A DNA stretch of 64,000 nucleotides from Lachnospiraceae bacterium (GTDB lineage: Bacteria > Bacillota > Clostridia > Lachnospirales > Lachnospiraceae). A program made the position numbers and the translations under genes. Below the pieces are notes generated by a model. It made no database searches, had not been told where the DNA came from, and was given only the letters and a program-made list of their open reading frames with translations. The stretch is from the NCBI GenBank assembly GCA_009774245.1, contig VSNM01000014.1, forward strand, positions 27,416 to 91,415. Reading direction: 5' to 3'. Of this stretch, positions 33,365-42,679 are shown piece by piece. The first letter of the stretch is position 1, and every line of letters begins with the position of its first letter.

Positions 33365-33488
33365 ATCAATACCTCCGCAAAAATCCCGATAGTGCTACTT
33401 TCTCTAAACTATTTTGAAATAAATATATACGGACTTATCAGTAGTCCATAAAAAACATTATACACTTTTTCTAAAACATAACAATCAT

Positions 33489-33654
33489 CTAGTACAGCAT
33501 TGCACAAATAACAGTGAATACAGCACCTGCTATTTGCGCCAGCACCGCGTTGTCGTCAGTCAACAATGCCACCGCATTGCCTCCTTCCTCCGCCTTGTCC
33601 TGTCACAAATATCAGGCACTGTTTTTCACTGTTATTTAGGCAATGCTGTACTAG
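33489..33654. repeat. MITE-like element with 30-bp inverted repeats (CTAGTACAGCATTGC)
   Basis: A 166-bp element. The left arm (33489-33518) begins CTAGTACAGCATTGC and the right arm (33625-33654) is its near-perfect reverse complement over 30 bases. Further inner inverted similarity (CACCTGCTATTTG against CAAATATCAGG) means the whole unit can fold as a hairpin. It has no coding potential. It lies in the 450-base gap between the pyrophosphatase-like and DtxR-like genes. Confidence 0.85.
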
Positions 33655-33817
33655 CAGTCTTTTTACTTCGCGCAATCCCTTCATGAGAAATCTGTTCATT
33701 TTTGACGGTGGGGACAACTGTAAAAACGTATTGCATCTCTTTCCCCAAAGTGTTAGGATAATCAGAGAACCTGTTATTGCTATGCCGTTTTGTTCCGGAA
33801 AGGAGTACAACCATACC

Positions 33818-34216
33818 ATGAGCTACATCCAGCACAAATCCGAGGAATCCCTTGAGGATTACCTTGAGACAATATTGATCTTAGGCAGGCGCCTTTCCGC
33901 GGTGCGCTCCATCGACGTGGCGACCGAGCTGAACTTTTCAAAGCCCAGCGTGAGCGTCGCCGTGAAAAACCTAAAAAACCGCGGATATATCACTGTCTCC
34001 GCAGACGGTTATCTCCATCTGACAGATGAGGGACAAAAAATTGCGGAAAGCGTATACGAGCGCCACACCCTGCTGACGGACTGGCTGGTCCATCTGGGTG
34101 TCGATCCCGCAATAGCCGCGGGCGATGCCTGCAGAATGGAACACGACATCTCGCCGGAGAGCTATGAGGCGATGAAAAAATGTATCCTGTCCATCTTAGA
34201 ACCTGTGAACAAATGA
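33818..34216 (+). CDS. DtxR/MntR-family metal-dependent regulator
   Basis: A 132-residue protein. Winged helix at 8-65 (EESLEDYLETILILGRRLSA, then VATELNFSKPSVSVAVKNLK, RGYITVSADGYLHLTDEGQK), followed by the dimerisation and metal region (VYERHTLLTDWLVHLGVDPA, ACRMEHDISPESYEAM). In DtxR/MntR the E-R-H and C-R-x-E-H positions bind Fe2+ or Mn2+. The SH3-like third domain of DtxR is absent, as in MntR. I start at 33818, where AAAGGAG lies 12 bases before; the long upstream extension comes from the MITE. An ABC permease remnant follows. Confidence 0.83.
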   Translation: MSYIQHKSEESLEDYLETILILGRRLSAVRSIDVATELNFSKPSVSVAVKNLKNRGYITVSADGYLHLTDEGQKIAESVYERHTLLTDWLVHLGVDPAIAAGDACRMEHDISPESYEAMKKCILSILEPVNK

Positions 34217-34327
34217 CGTATTGATACTTCTTCCCTTCGTACCTCTTCTTTTATTTTCGCGTCGTTTCTGACTTTGCCGGATGGCAGGCTCCATTCATGG
34301 TACAGCCTGCGCATCCGCAGCGACAGG

Positions 34328-36316
34328 ATGATTTTCTGATCATTCTCTTACAATCCCCGAAAACTGCGCAAAGCGGACAGCAAACAGGCAGCTCTCTACC
34401 AGTTCTGCAACTTTGTGTCGCTGCTGCTCATCACTGCCTACTCTGCCATGATGTTCTCCCCGACAGTACTTCTGGTCCTCCCCGAGGGCGGCGACAGCCG
34501 CAAGCAGATGACTACGATCTTCGCACTGGCGCTCTTTGGCTGTGTGGTCTTTACGATCTACGCGTCCAACCTTTTCTTCCGCAGGAAATCCAGACAGCTC
34601 GGGACGCTCATGGCAATCGGCGCCTCCAGAAAGCGACTTGCCCCCGGCTTATTCCGGGAAGTGCTCCTGCTCAGCTGTGCCTCCTCACTGCTTGGTATCG
34701 CGGCCGGCATTCCCTTCGTCTTTCTCCTGTGGAGCGGTTTCCGACTGTTTATCGTGGACAGCCAGGAGATGCAGCTGCGGCTTGATTTCAGGTGCCTGTA
34801 CCTGTCGGCAGTCTTTTTTGCGATCGTGGTCACTTTCTCCTGCGCGACAGCTTATCGTTATCTGAAAAGGACCAACATTATTGATATCATTCACGAGGAA
34901 CACAAGAACGAGCCTGTCAAAAAACTGGGTAGATGGTGCGGGCCTGTCGGTCTGATCCTGATTCTTGCAGGCGCTGTCTGTGGTTTTGAAGCACCCGCTG
35001 TCTACATGAATCTGTTCAGCAGATATCCGACCGACCGCCCTGATCAACCTCCTCTATGCGCCGGTCTTTGTGGGGCTCTACATGGATGCTGCACACGGTC
35101 GTGCACGGCTGGCGCTCACATAGGAAGAATCCCTACCACAATATCATTGCGCGAAGCATGATGAAATTTCAGGGAAAGCAGACGGTAAACAATCTGCTCG
35201 TCAGCACCGTGCTGATCGCAGGAAGCGCGTTTGCCATCTTCTACCTCCCCATGATGGGTGTTGGACAGATTATGGCAGTCAATACACGCCCCTTCGATTA
35301 CTATTACCATTACCGCATGGATCAGACAATACCTGGACCGGATGAAATCAACGCGCTCGCGTCAAAGTATGGGATTTCCATCAAGGATTACCGTAGCTGT
35401 CCCTATCTGATTCTCGGCAATGACAGTATCGTGGAGATCGAGGAGGGACGGTCATTCCACAACGAGCACGTCGATCTGGCCGGAAGCGTCAATGTACTGC
35501 CGGAATCGGGTTTCTATGCGCTCACCGGTGAGGAGCTCACAGTCAGCCCGGGCGAATACCGCATCGTCTCAACCGCGGAGGAAACAGATACTTACCTCTA
35601 TGATACCCTGATCACTTTTATGACAAACATGGTGACGCGGGACACAATCTCTGTAACATTTGCAGGTTACACACACTATGACCTTCTCTCCGGCTCTCCA
35701 GGATACTATATTCTAGATGACGCGGACTATGAGATGATCGCGCACGGCATCACGCCCGAATGGCAGGGAACGATGTGCGTGTTCAACATCGATGGCATGG
35801 ACCGCTACGACTTTGCGCAGGATTTTTTCCACACACTGGTATCGTCCTTCGGACCGGAATGCGAGTACGGATATTACTATGACAGGGTGCGCAAAATTGC
35901 TGCGGACATTTGCCGTGTACCTGATGATGTTTCTGTTCATCTCCATCATCTGTACACTCGCCGCGCTGATCATCAGCTACACGCGCTGCATGACCATCAC
36001 ACTGAACAATCGCTATGTCTTTGACGACCTGCGGCAGCTCGGCGCCTCCCCTGCTTTCCTGAAACGCGAGGTGCGCAGCCAGGCGGGCAGCGTGTTCAGA
36101 ATTCCCTCCCTGGTCGGCATGGGCGCCATGTATTTCCTATATATACTGATCATGCTCGCAAACGATGGAAGGCTTGCTTCCAGGGAACTCACAGGGCTTG
36201 CCGCCTGCCTTGGGATGCTGCTTCTGATGAGCGCGGTCTACTATATCGTCTACCGCTATACAGTGCGGAAAATGTGTGCGGAGCTGGAAATATATACTGG
36301 CGGTCGAAAAGACTGA
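34328..36316 (+). pseudogene. FtsX-like ABC transporter permease, multiply frameshifted
   Basis: Membrane and coupling segments of one protein continue through three reading frames: 34340-~35030 (SLLLITAYSAMMFSPTVLLV, KSRQLGTLMAIGASRKRLAP), ~35031-35070 in a second (INLLYAPVFVGLYM), ~35070-35890 in a third (HGWRSHRKNPYHNIIARSMM, plus the large extracytoplasmic domain), and ~35890-36316 back in the first (FAVYLMMFLFISIICTLAAL, DDLRQLGASPAFLKREVRSQ). Each step is +1. A TGA also stops the frame four codons after the ATG at 34328. LGTLMAIGASRKRL and LRQLGASPAFLKREV are typical MacB/FtsX repeats. No ATPase gene is adjacent. Confidence 0.8.
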
Positions 36317-36419
36317 CCGCTCAGTATAATGTGATGCACACAAGCCACAATCTGAAAAATCTTATATGGTAATTTCTCAGATAAGAAATATGCCACTTCG
36401 TGGCTGCGGCTGGCGCAAT

Positions 36420-36448
36420 ACTCACGGCAGATTTCATCTGTCGTGAGT
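36420..36448. promoter_or_regulatory. Hairpin upstream of the nucleotidyltransferase promoter
   Basis: ACTCACG pairs with CGTGAGT and CAGAT with ATCTG around a TTC loop. There is no T-tract. It ends 11 bases before the -35 box, so it could be an operator or a weak terminator. Confidence 0.4.
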
Positions 36449-36459
36449 ATAAAATATTG

Positions 36460-36488
36460 TTGACCTGATTCCGGGGGGCTATTATAAT
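36460..36488 (+). promoter_or_regulatory. Strong promoter for the nucleotidyltransferase gene
   Basis: TTGACC, a 17-base spacer with six G residues in a row, then consensus TATAAT, about 58 bases before the start codon. Confidence 0.75.
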
Positions 36489-36545
36489 ACTATAAATGAT
36501 GTCTCAATATCAGGTACAGAGAGATTACGGGAGGTCAGTGGAGAA

Positions 36546-37310
36546 ATGATGATAGGAGAATATTCCAGGTTAATAAATATATTTGTCCGCGAAAATCAAA
36601 GCATACTCGGCGAAAATCTTGTCGGCGTGTACCTCCACGGCTCCGCCGTGATGGGATGCTTTAACAGCCTGAGGAGCGACCTGGACTTTATCATTGTCAT
36701 CAGGGACAAACTGTCAAACGCGGCAAAGCAGGCATATATGGATATGGTTGTCCGGCTGAATCAGCAGGCGCCTGAGAAAGGAATCGAGCTGAGCATTGTC
36801 AGGGAAGCTGTATGCCGCCCGTTTGTCTATCCGACTCCCTTCGAGCTGCACTTCTCCATCGCGCACTTAGACTGGTATCTGACGAACCCTGACGATTACA
36901 TTGCCAAAATGAACGGAACCGATAAAGATCTGGCGGCCCATTTTACCATTCTTTACCACAGAGGACAAACGCTCTGTGGTAAAGCAATTCGCGACGTATT
37001 CTCCGCAGTCAGCAGGGATGACTATCTGGACAGCATCCAAAGCGACATCGAGAATGCGCGCGCGGAAATCATCAGCAATCCCACCTACATCACACTCAAC
37101 CTGTGTCGGGTGCTCGCCTTTTGCCGGGACAGCCTGATCCTGTCAAAATCGGAAGGCGGCCGGTGGGGACTTCAAAATGTTCCCGCAAAATATACCACCC
37201 TGATCGCGGACGCACTGGCTGAATACGAGACAAACCAGCCCGCAAAGCCGGATCAGACGCTGGCGGTGGAGTATGCGGACTACATGCTGGAACAGATCAG
37301 AGCGATCTGA
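36546..37310 (+). CDS. Aminoglycoside-adenylyltransferase-like nucleotidyltransferase (AadA/ANT(9) type)
   Basis: A 254-residue protein. The nucleotidyltransferase motif is YLHGSAVMGCFNSLRSDLDF near residues 29-48 (GS-x-SD-x-D). The C-terminal helical domain has TYITLNLCRVLAFCRD and EGGRWGLQNVPAKYTTLIAD, as in AadA and ANT(9), which adenylylate streptomycin and spectinomycin. Similar chromosomal proteins in Clostridia often have no proven resistance role. The gene has its own strong promoter and stands alone among decayed genes. The start may be 36546 or the next ATG. Confidence 0.8.
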   Translation: MMIGEYSRLINIFVRENQSILGENLVGVYLHGSAVMGCFNSLRSDLDFIIVIRDKLSNAAKQAYMDMVVRLNQQAPEKGIELSIVREAVCRPFVYPTPFELHFSIAHLDWYLTNPDDYIAKMNGTDKDLAAHFTILYHRGQTLCGKAIRDVFSAVSRDDYLDSIQSDIENARAEIISNPTYITLNLCRVLAFCRDSLILSKSEGGRWGLQNVPAKYTTLIADALAEYETNQPAKPDQTLAVEYADYMLEQIRAI

Positions 37311-37325
37311 AAAGTACTCGCTATT

Positions 37326-37673
37326 TTATAGCAAATTCTCCCATTCACTTTCCTTAAAACCCACAAGCACCTTCGTATCATCGACAACAAGCGGACGTTT
37401 CACAAGCATTCCATTCGTAGAAAGCAATTCTAACTGCTTCTCTTCACTCATTTCAGGCAAATTGTTCTTCAATTCCATTTCTTTATAAAGCGTTCCACTT
37501 GTATTAAAAAATTTCTTTAGTGGAAGTCCGCTCCTTTCATACCACAGCTTCAATTCCTCATAAGAAGGATTATCCTCTACAATATGTCTCTCTGTATATT
37601 CCACACTATGCTCGTCTAACCATTTCTTCGCCTTTTGACAGGTTGAACATTTTGGATAAGATATAAATAACAT
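37326..37673 (-). CDS. ArsC/Spx-family thioredoxin-like protein
   Basis: A 115-residue protein of normal family length. YPKCSTCQKAKKWLDEHSVE carries a CxxC motif at residues 9-12, as in Spx and YffB-like proteins rather than the single-cysteine ArsC. LPLKKFFNTSGTLYKEM and LLSTNGMLVKRPLVVDD with VGFKESEW are family hallmarks. It may be a thiol oxidoreductase; Spx-type binding to RNA polymerase is possible but not shown by the sequence. RBS GGCGGAAGAA precedes the ATG. Confidence 0.85.
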   Translation of the reverse strand: MLFISYPKCSTCQKAKKWLDEHSVEYTERHIVEDNPSYEELKLWYERSGLPLKKFFNTSGTLYKEMELKNNLPEMSEEKQLELLSTNGMLVKRPLVVDDTKVLVGFKESEWENLL

Positions 37674-37787
37674 ACTTTCTTCCGCCTTTCTCCATTATTT
37701 TACAGACTTTCTTTGCCTCTATATATTACCATATAAACGCTCATTATTCCACAAAAATATGGTGATTGAAGTTCTTCACACAAATAC

Positions 37788-37816
37788 TTGACTTGCCAAC
37801 AGATAAATGATAGAAT
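37788..37816 (+). promoter_or_regulatory. Predicted promoter of the MATE gene leader
   Basis: TTGACT and TAGAAT are separated by 17 bases. The predicted start near 37824 gives a leader of about 240 bases before the MATE gene. Confidence 0.55.
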
Positions 37817-37837
37817 AGCAAAAAACATGAACGGGTG

Positions 37838-37921
37838 ATTCTTTGCCGCCGGGTAAAGAATGAAGCGCCAGAACCTTCTATCGTTAGGCCATTGAAGATA
37901 GAAGGTCCTGACGCTGTTTTT
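37838..37921 (+). terminator. Leader hairpins with T-tract before the MATE gene
   Basis: Hairpin 1 is ATTCTTT pairing with AAAGAAT (37838-37861). Hairpin 2 is a long stem: AGCG-CAG-ACCTTCTATC (37864-37882) pairing with GATAGAAGGT-CTG-CGCT (37897-37915), followed by five T residues. Located between a promoter and an exporter gene, this has the shape of an attenuator. I do not recognise a known riboswitch. Confidence 0.55.
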
Positions 37922-37925
37922 ATGC

Positions 37926-38025
37926 ACACGGGCACCCAGAAGAAATATGTCAGCATACGCTGACGGGTGCCCGGCACGCGAGTAGGGGAAAGGCTTTTCC
38001 CCTACTCGATTGTACACGGGCACCC
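37926..38025. repeat. Cluster of palindromes between direct repeats
   Basis: ACACGGGCACCC occurs as a direct repeat at 37926-37937 and 38014-38025. Between them lie a hairpin made of CGGGCACCC/GGGTGCCCG plus GTCAGC/GCTGAC (37929-37973) and a copy of the CGAGTAGGGGAAA palindrome (37979-38008). It has no coding potential and lies within the MATE leader. Confidence 0.75.
37979..38008. repeat. CGAGTAGGGGAAAGG palindrome, copy in the MATE leader
   Basis: CGAGTAGGGGAAA pairs with TTTCCCCTACTCG. It differs from the 12617-12652 element mainly by T for C at the fifth position of CGAGC, changed on both arms, so pairing is preserved. Confidence 0.8.
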
Positions 38026-38063
38026 ATAAATAATATGAAAAGTAGAAAGGAGTCGTTGTCAAA

Positions 38064-39395
38064 ATGGAAAAGCAGTCCTGTCTGCGGGATTTTTCACACT
38101 ATACGATATTAAGCGCACTGGGTACACTGGGCGTATCCTGTTATATTCTGGCAGATACTTTTTTTGTATCGAAAGGTTTAGGTACCAGAGGACTTGCAGC
38201 CCTGAATCTTGCCATCCCTGTCTACAACTTTATCCACGGCACGGGCCTTATGCTGGGCATGGGCGGCGCGACAAAGTTTTCGGTATACAAAAGCCAAGGT
38301 AAGAAAGAAGCAGTAAACCGGCTTTATATGAATACCCTGTATCTTTCCGCCGCCTTCTCGGCAGTGTTTTTCCTGCTCGGCCTATTCTGTGCCAACCCGT
38401 TGGCGGTATTTTTAGGCGCTGATACGACCGTATTGGAGATGACCGTCACATACCTTCGATGGCTGCTGCTTTTCTCTCCTGCATTCGTCCTGAACGATGT
38501 GCTGCTCTGTTTTGTGAGAAATGATGAAAGCCCCCAGTTATCCATGACTGCCATGCTGATCGGAAGCTTCACCAACATCCTGCTTGACTACATCTTCATA
38601 TTTCCAATGAAGATGGGGATTTTCGGTGCAGTCTTCGCAACGGGATTATCGCCAGTCATCAGCATAATCTCCATGTCCCCGCACTGGTTCAAAAGAAAGA
38701 ACACGTTTCATCTCGTCAGGACCAAACCGCAGCCTGGTTATATGGGACAGGAACTGTCGCTGGGTTTTCCATCCCTGATCGCACAGGTTTCCTCGGGAAT
38801 CGTCATGATCACCTTCAACGCAATTATCTTGAAGCTGAAAGGAAACACAGGCGTTGCAGCCTACGGCGTGGTCGCAAACATTTCCCTCGTGGTCGTTGCG
38901 CTGTATACCGGGATCGCGCAGGGCGCGCAGCCGCTCATCAGCCGCTTCTACGCAACAGGAGAACAAAAACAGATAAAAACCGTATTGCGATATTCGATCC
39001 TGACAATACTGGCACTCTCCTGCATGATATATTTTACGATTTATGTGTTTGCCGAACCTGTCACCGCCATTTTCAACAATGAGCATGACACCTCCCTGCA
39101 GCAGATCGCAGTCACAGGTCTGAAAATTTATTTTATATCCAATCCCTTTGTGGGATACAATATCATTCTGGCAGTATTTTTTACTTCCATAGAAAAGGCG
39201 CTTCCGGCACATATCCTGTCTCTCCTGCGGGGGCTGATCTTAATCGTGCCCATGGCCTTTTTCCTGTCATCATTTGCAGGAATGACTGGTATATGGCTTA
39301 CTTATCCGTTAACAGAGCTTCTTGTTGCCCTGCTCGGATTTGTGATCATAAATAAAATTAATAACTCAATCCTCAATTTCAACCATTTCATGTAA
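38064..39395 (+). CDS. MATE-family multidrug efflux transporter
   Basis: A 443-residue protein with twelve hydrophobic segments in two halves. SCYILADTFFVSKGLGTRGL, LAIPVYNFIHGTGLMLGMGG and FVRNDESPQLSMTAMLIGS belong to half one; VVALYTGIAQGAQPLISRFY to half two, as in MepA-like Na+ or H+ coupled drug exporters. GAAAGGAG precedes the ATG by 15 bases, longer than ideal. The leader upstream carries an attenuator-like hairpin and repeats. Its 3' end overlaps the convergent chemoreceptor gene by 8 bases. Confidence 0.9.
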   Translation: MEKQSCLRDFSHYTILSALGTLGVSCYILADTFFVSKGLGTRGLAALNLAIPVYNFIHGTGLMLGMGGATKFSVYKSQGKKEAVNRLYMNTLYLSAAFSAVFFLLGLFCANPLAVFLGADTTVLEMTVTYLRWLLLFSPAFVLNDVLLCFVRNDESPQLSMTAMLIGSFTNILLDYIFIFPMKMGIFGAVFATGLSPVISIISMSPHWFKRKNTFHLVRTKPQPGYMGQELSLGFPSLIAQVSSGIVMITFNAIILKLKGNTGVAAYGVVANISLVVVALYTGIAQGAQPLISRFYATGEQKQIKTVLRYSILTILALSCMIYFTIYVFAEPVTAIFNNEHDTSLQQIAVTGLKIYFISNPFVGYNIILAVFFTSIEKALPAHILSLLRGLILIVPMAFFLSSFAGMTGIWLTYPLTELLVALLGFVIINKINNSILNFNHFM

Positions 39396-41094
39396 CGCTT
39401 CTATCCGCTTTCAGTTTAAACTTTCCTACAAGCGCCTTCATAAGCTGTGACTGGCTGGACATTTCTTCGCTTGCAGCCGCGCTTTCCTCCGCTGTTGCCG
39501 AATTTGTCTGTACGACATCAGAGATCTGGTCCATCCCGATCGTGATCTGTGAGATAGAATAGGCCTGATCGCTGCTGGCCTCTGAGATCTGCCCAATAAT
39601 GCCTGTCATTTCATTGACATCATTTACCGCATCTAGTAGAGACTTCGCTGTATCATCTGCAATCTGTTTTCCGTTATCCACTACCTTTAATGAATTTTCG
39701 ATCAGATCAGAGATATTCTTGGAAGCCTCTGCACTTTTGTTTGCCAGACTGCGGACTTCGTCAGCCACTACGGCAAATCCTTTTCCGGCAGCGCCTGCGC
39801 GGGCGGCTTCCACGGCAGCGTTCAGGGCAAGGATGTTGGTCTGCAACGCAATATCCTGAATTGTCTTTATGATCTTGCTGATCTCATTGGAACTGTTGCT
39901 GATATCCTCCATCGCCTGCATCATCTGCTGCATTTTTTCGTTGCTCACGTTCATTTTCGTGCTGACGTTTTCTGAAGTCTCCGCTGCCTGCCGCGCATTG
40001 TCTGCGTTCTGGTTCACCTTGCCGGAAATTTCGTTAATGGTTGCAACAAGCTCCTGCACGGCGCTTGCCTGCTCACTTGTTCCCTGTGCAAGAGCCTGTG
40101 CACCGCTCGATACCTGCTCCGCCCCGCCTGCAACCTGAGAGGAACTTTGGCTGATCTGCCGCATCGTGTCGTTGAGCTCCTCTGCAATCCCACGGAAAGA
40201 AACCAGCAGCGGATAAAAGCTGCCTGTATACTCTGCCTCACAGACAGAATCTACTGTAAGATCTCCTTTCGCCATCTTAGCAAGGAATTTATTCTCATCA
40301 TCAATAATCATCTGAAGCTTACGGATCAGTCTGCCTACCTGCGCGGCAAGAACCCCCAGTTCATCCCTGGAAGTATAGGAGATCGCTACATCCAGATCAC
40401 CCTCTGCCATCTTTAAGGCAGCATTCTCAATCTCGGATATCGGCGTTTTTATCGAACGTATGACCACAAACGAGAAGAATACTCCCACAAGAATGATCAC
40501 AATGATTACTGTTATCATAATCCTTATGGCAGTGCTGTAAAGGAAAGAGCTTTCCTCCGCTGCATCATTGCTGCCTTCTGTATTGTAGGCAATAATATCA
40601 TTAAAAGCGCTATTTAAGGAATTATAGAGATCTACACATTCGCCTTCCAGAATCGCGCGGGCCTCCTCGGTAAGCCCCTGTCCGGCTAACGCCATCATTT
40701 CCTCATCCGCTTCATTGTACTGGATCCAGAGATTCATTGCGTTATCATAGAAAGCTCTTTCTTCCTCATCAATTAATTCCCCATATGTGGCTAAGAGAGC
40801 AGCCATATCCTCCTTCTCCTTTTGGAGATACTGGAGGCTGGAGGCTTCCACGTCAGCAGAAATTGCGGTAAGATATCCTAATTCATTGAGCCGGATATTG
40901 GAAATGGAAGTGCTCATATCCCTTGCCGTATCAATGCTGGGAAGCCAGCTCGTCGAAATGTCAAGTGTCATTTCGTTCATCTGCCCCATGAGGTTGAATG
41001 ACATACCGCCGATCATAAACATGCCGATCAGCGCAACTCCTATAAGGATATAAAGTTTTAATCTGATTTTTAAGTTTCGTATGATGTGAATCAT
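39388..41094 (-). CDS. Membrane methyl-accepting chemotaxis protein
   Basis: A 568-residue receptor. Membrane segment 1 near residues 14-34 (LYILIGVALIGMFMIGGMSF), an extracellular four-helix-bundle sensor (~35-190), membrane segment 2 (AIRIMITVIIVIILVGVFFS), a HAMP domain (SIKTPISEIENAALKMAEGD), then a long coiled-coil signalling domain with the tip ALQTNILALNAAVEAARAGA and GKGFAVVADEVRSLANKSAE. I start at 41094, in front of which AAGGGGA lies. It should sense a small ligand outside the cell and control CheA. No che genes are nearby. Confidence 0.9.
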   Translation of the reverse strand: MIHIIRNLKIRLKLYILIGVALIGMFMIGGMSFNLMGQMNEMTLDISTSWLPSIDTARDMSTSISNIRLNELGYLTAISADVEASSLQYLQKEKEDMAALLATYGELIDEEERAFYDNAMNLWIQYNEADEEMMALAGQGLTEEARAILEGECVDLYNSLNSAFNDIIAYNTEGSNDAAEESSFLYSTAIRIMITVIIVIILVGVFFSFVVIRSIKTPISEIENAALKMAEGDLDVAISYTSRDELGVLAAQVGRLIRKLQMIIDDENKFLAKMAKGDLTVDSVCEAEYTGSFYPLLVSFRGIAEELNDTMRQISQSSSQVAGGAEQVSSGAQALAQGTSEQASAVQELVATINEISGKVNQNADNARQAAETSENVSTKMNVSNEKMQQMMQAMEDISNSSNEISKIIKTIQDIALQTNILALNAAVEAARAGAAGKGFAVVADEVRSLANKSAEASKNISDLIENSLKVVDNGKQIADDTAKSLLDAVNDVNEMTGIIGQISEASSDQAYSISQITIGMDQISDVVQTNSATAEESAAASEEMSSQSQLMKALVGKFKLKADRSVT

Positions 41095-41323
41095 GTTTCT
41101 AATCCCCTTTTGTGTTTTAATCATTTCCATAATCTGGCGTAAGGCAAATTTTTGATTATGATATCCTATTATACTAAATGAACCGACTTTATTCAAGCAA
41201 TTCTGAACCATTGAAAAAAAACACAGAGAATCCAAGCATCCCCCTCCCTTGTCTCCACATCCAGCCATGCAGAATGAACCACAATCTTATATCGATTATC
41301 TATACCATTATGATCAGGCGCGT

Positions 41324-41608
41324 TTAGAAACCAGTACCCCTCGCCTCAGCATACCAAAGTCTGCATTGCTCAATGCGGGCACCATGAGGAGTATCGCCAT
41401 GCTCAGGATCACAGGAATACTGTGTGAGCAGTTCACAGGGAATATCAGCGCACTCCCCGCAATGTACAATGCCCTTGCTCTGACAGCAGACTGCCACAGG
41501 ACATTCTCCGTGAAACGGATGTCCGTTTGTCTCGATACACCCGCCACAGCCGCAGGACTCCTTATACGCGCACCCGGTACAGTGAAGTCCACATCTTGAA
41601 TCAACCAT
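41324..41608 (-). CDS. DUF3795-like cysteine-rich protein
   Basis: A 94-residue protein. CGLHCTGCAYKESCGCGGC near the start, then GECPVAVCCQSKGIVHCGEC and PCELL: over a dozen cysteines, typical of DUF3795, probably a zinc or Fe-S protein of unknown role. I take the ATG at 41608, nine bases after AGGAGG. Confidence 0.75.
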   Translation of the reverse strand: MVDSRCGLHCTGCAYKESCGCGGCIETNGHPFHGECPVAVCCQSKGIVHCGECADIPCELLTQYSCDPEHGDTPHGARIEQCRLWYAEARGTGF

Positions 41609-41663
41609 ATCTTCCAACCTCCTTTTTCTTCAAGTATACCATCCCAAACACGACAGCAGTATG

Positions 41664-42445
41664 TCATGATTCGTACAAATTTTTAATGGAATCCACTGTT
41701 GATTTCATCAGCGCAACCATTTCCGGCGGTCCGAGAACCTTCACTTTATCTCCAAAACTCAGAAACCACTCCACCGCACTTTTCTGCGTGGTAAATCCCC
41801 ACTCCGTATACAGCTTTCCGTTTTCCTGTTCCACAAAGCATTGATGTCCGTATTCTTCGATCAACCTGTATTTTACAGATGGATCATAGAGCGCCGCTAC
41901 GATATAGTCGTCTGTTATGTGCGAGCCAAACTGCTTCTTTCCTTCCGGAATATTTCTGACTGCGTAGATCTCAGCTTGTCCGCCTCGCCCTTGTCATAGC
42001 AATAGCGAAAGGCAATACATCGGGACTCCTCTATGGCAAGCCTGATCTGTTCGATCTTTGACACGAGATCATCCTTGTAGAAAGAGGAGAGATCTATCGC
42101 CATATGACCGGCTATCCTGACAGCGGAACTCGCGCCAAGCTTCTCCGCGAGCTTTTCCGCCGACGCCGAATGCGAAACGCTGTCCAAGGATTTCAGGCCC
42201 GTAAAAATGGCCGTTAATTCCTGCTCGGTGAATACAGTCGTATCAAGTGAGAACCCCTCCATAATCGATATGCCGCCATTCACCCCCTGAGTGGTAATGA
42301 TCGGAATACCTGCTTTGCAGATCGTCTCAATATCCCGGCTGATGGTACGGCGGGACACCTCGAATTTGTCTGCGAGATATGGCGCGGTAACAGTCTTTTT
42401 CTGCTGTATGGTTGTGATTATGCCGATCAGCCGGTCAATCTTCAT
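41664..42445 (-). pseudogene. YafY-like HTH/WYL regulator, frameshifted with internal deletion
   Basis: The N-terminal part (41915-42445) has a DeoR-type HTH (TVTAPYLADKFEVSRRTISR) and the start of a WYL domain, ending early after FRYCYDKGEADK. The family's C-terminus continues in another frame: IYAVRNIPEGKKQFGSHITD, then YDPSVKYRLIEEYGH and KVLGPPEMVALM down to 41664. The segment usually between them, containing the W-Y-L residues, is missing. So about 40 codons were lost together with a frameshift. The RBS and start (42445) look intact. Confidence 0.8.
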
Positions 42446-42547
42446 ATGCGTATCTGTCCTTTCTGTATATAGTGCATCGTATGATCAAATATTTACTGTC
42501 AAAATGTCACCATTCACTCGTCCTTCAACGTGATGGGTATCAACTCC

Positions 42548-42679
42548 GTTACTGTTCACACAGGACTTAGCATTTACTGCTAAGTCCGTACGAAAACGTA
42601 GTGGCTGCAAGCAAAAATCCATTTGCGAAGCAAATTGTGCATGGATTTTTGCCTGTTACTGGAACGGAGTGAACAGTAA
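42548..42679. repeat. Palindrome cluster bounded by GTTACTGTTCAC inverted repeats
   Basis: GTTACTGTTCAC at 42548-42559 is inverted at 42668-42679. Inside are GGACTTAGCA/TGCTAAGTCC and AAAAATCCAT/ATGGATTTTT hairpins, the second enclosing TTTGC/GCAAA. The element fills part of the 460-base gap before the regulator at 42910. The rest of that gap is AT-rich with no recognisable gene. Confidence 0.75.

Noticed and set aside
33566..33817. Upstream extension of the DtxR-like gene
   Set aside because: The first part lies in the MITE arm and has no RBS; homology starts at 33818.
33556..33835. Minus-strand frames opposite the MITE and the DtxR-like gene start
   Set aside because: Shadow frames of the element and the gene.
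37838..37921. Guanidine (ykkC or mini-ykkC) riboswitch before the MATE gene
   Set aside because: The ACGR loop motifs of those classes are missing from these hairpins.
37700..38062. Minus-strand open frame of 120 codons
   Set aside because: It runs through the palindrome cluster and the MATE leader; its sequence is built from repeats and matches no family.
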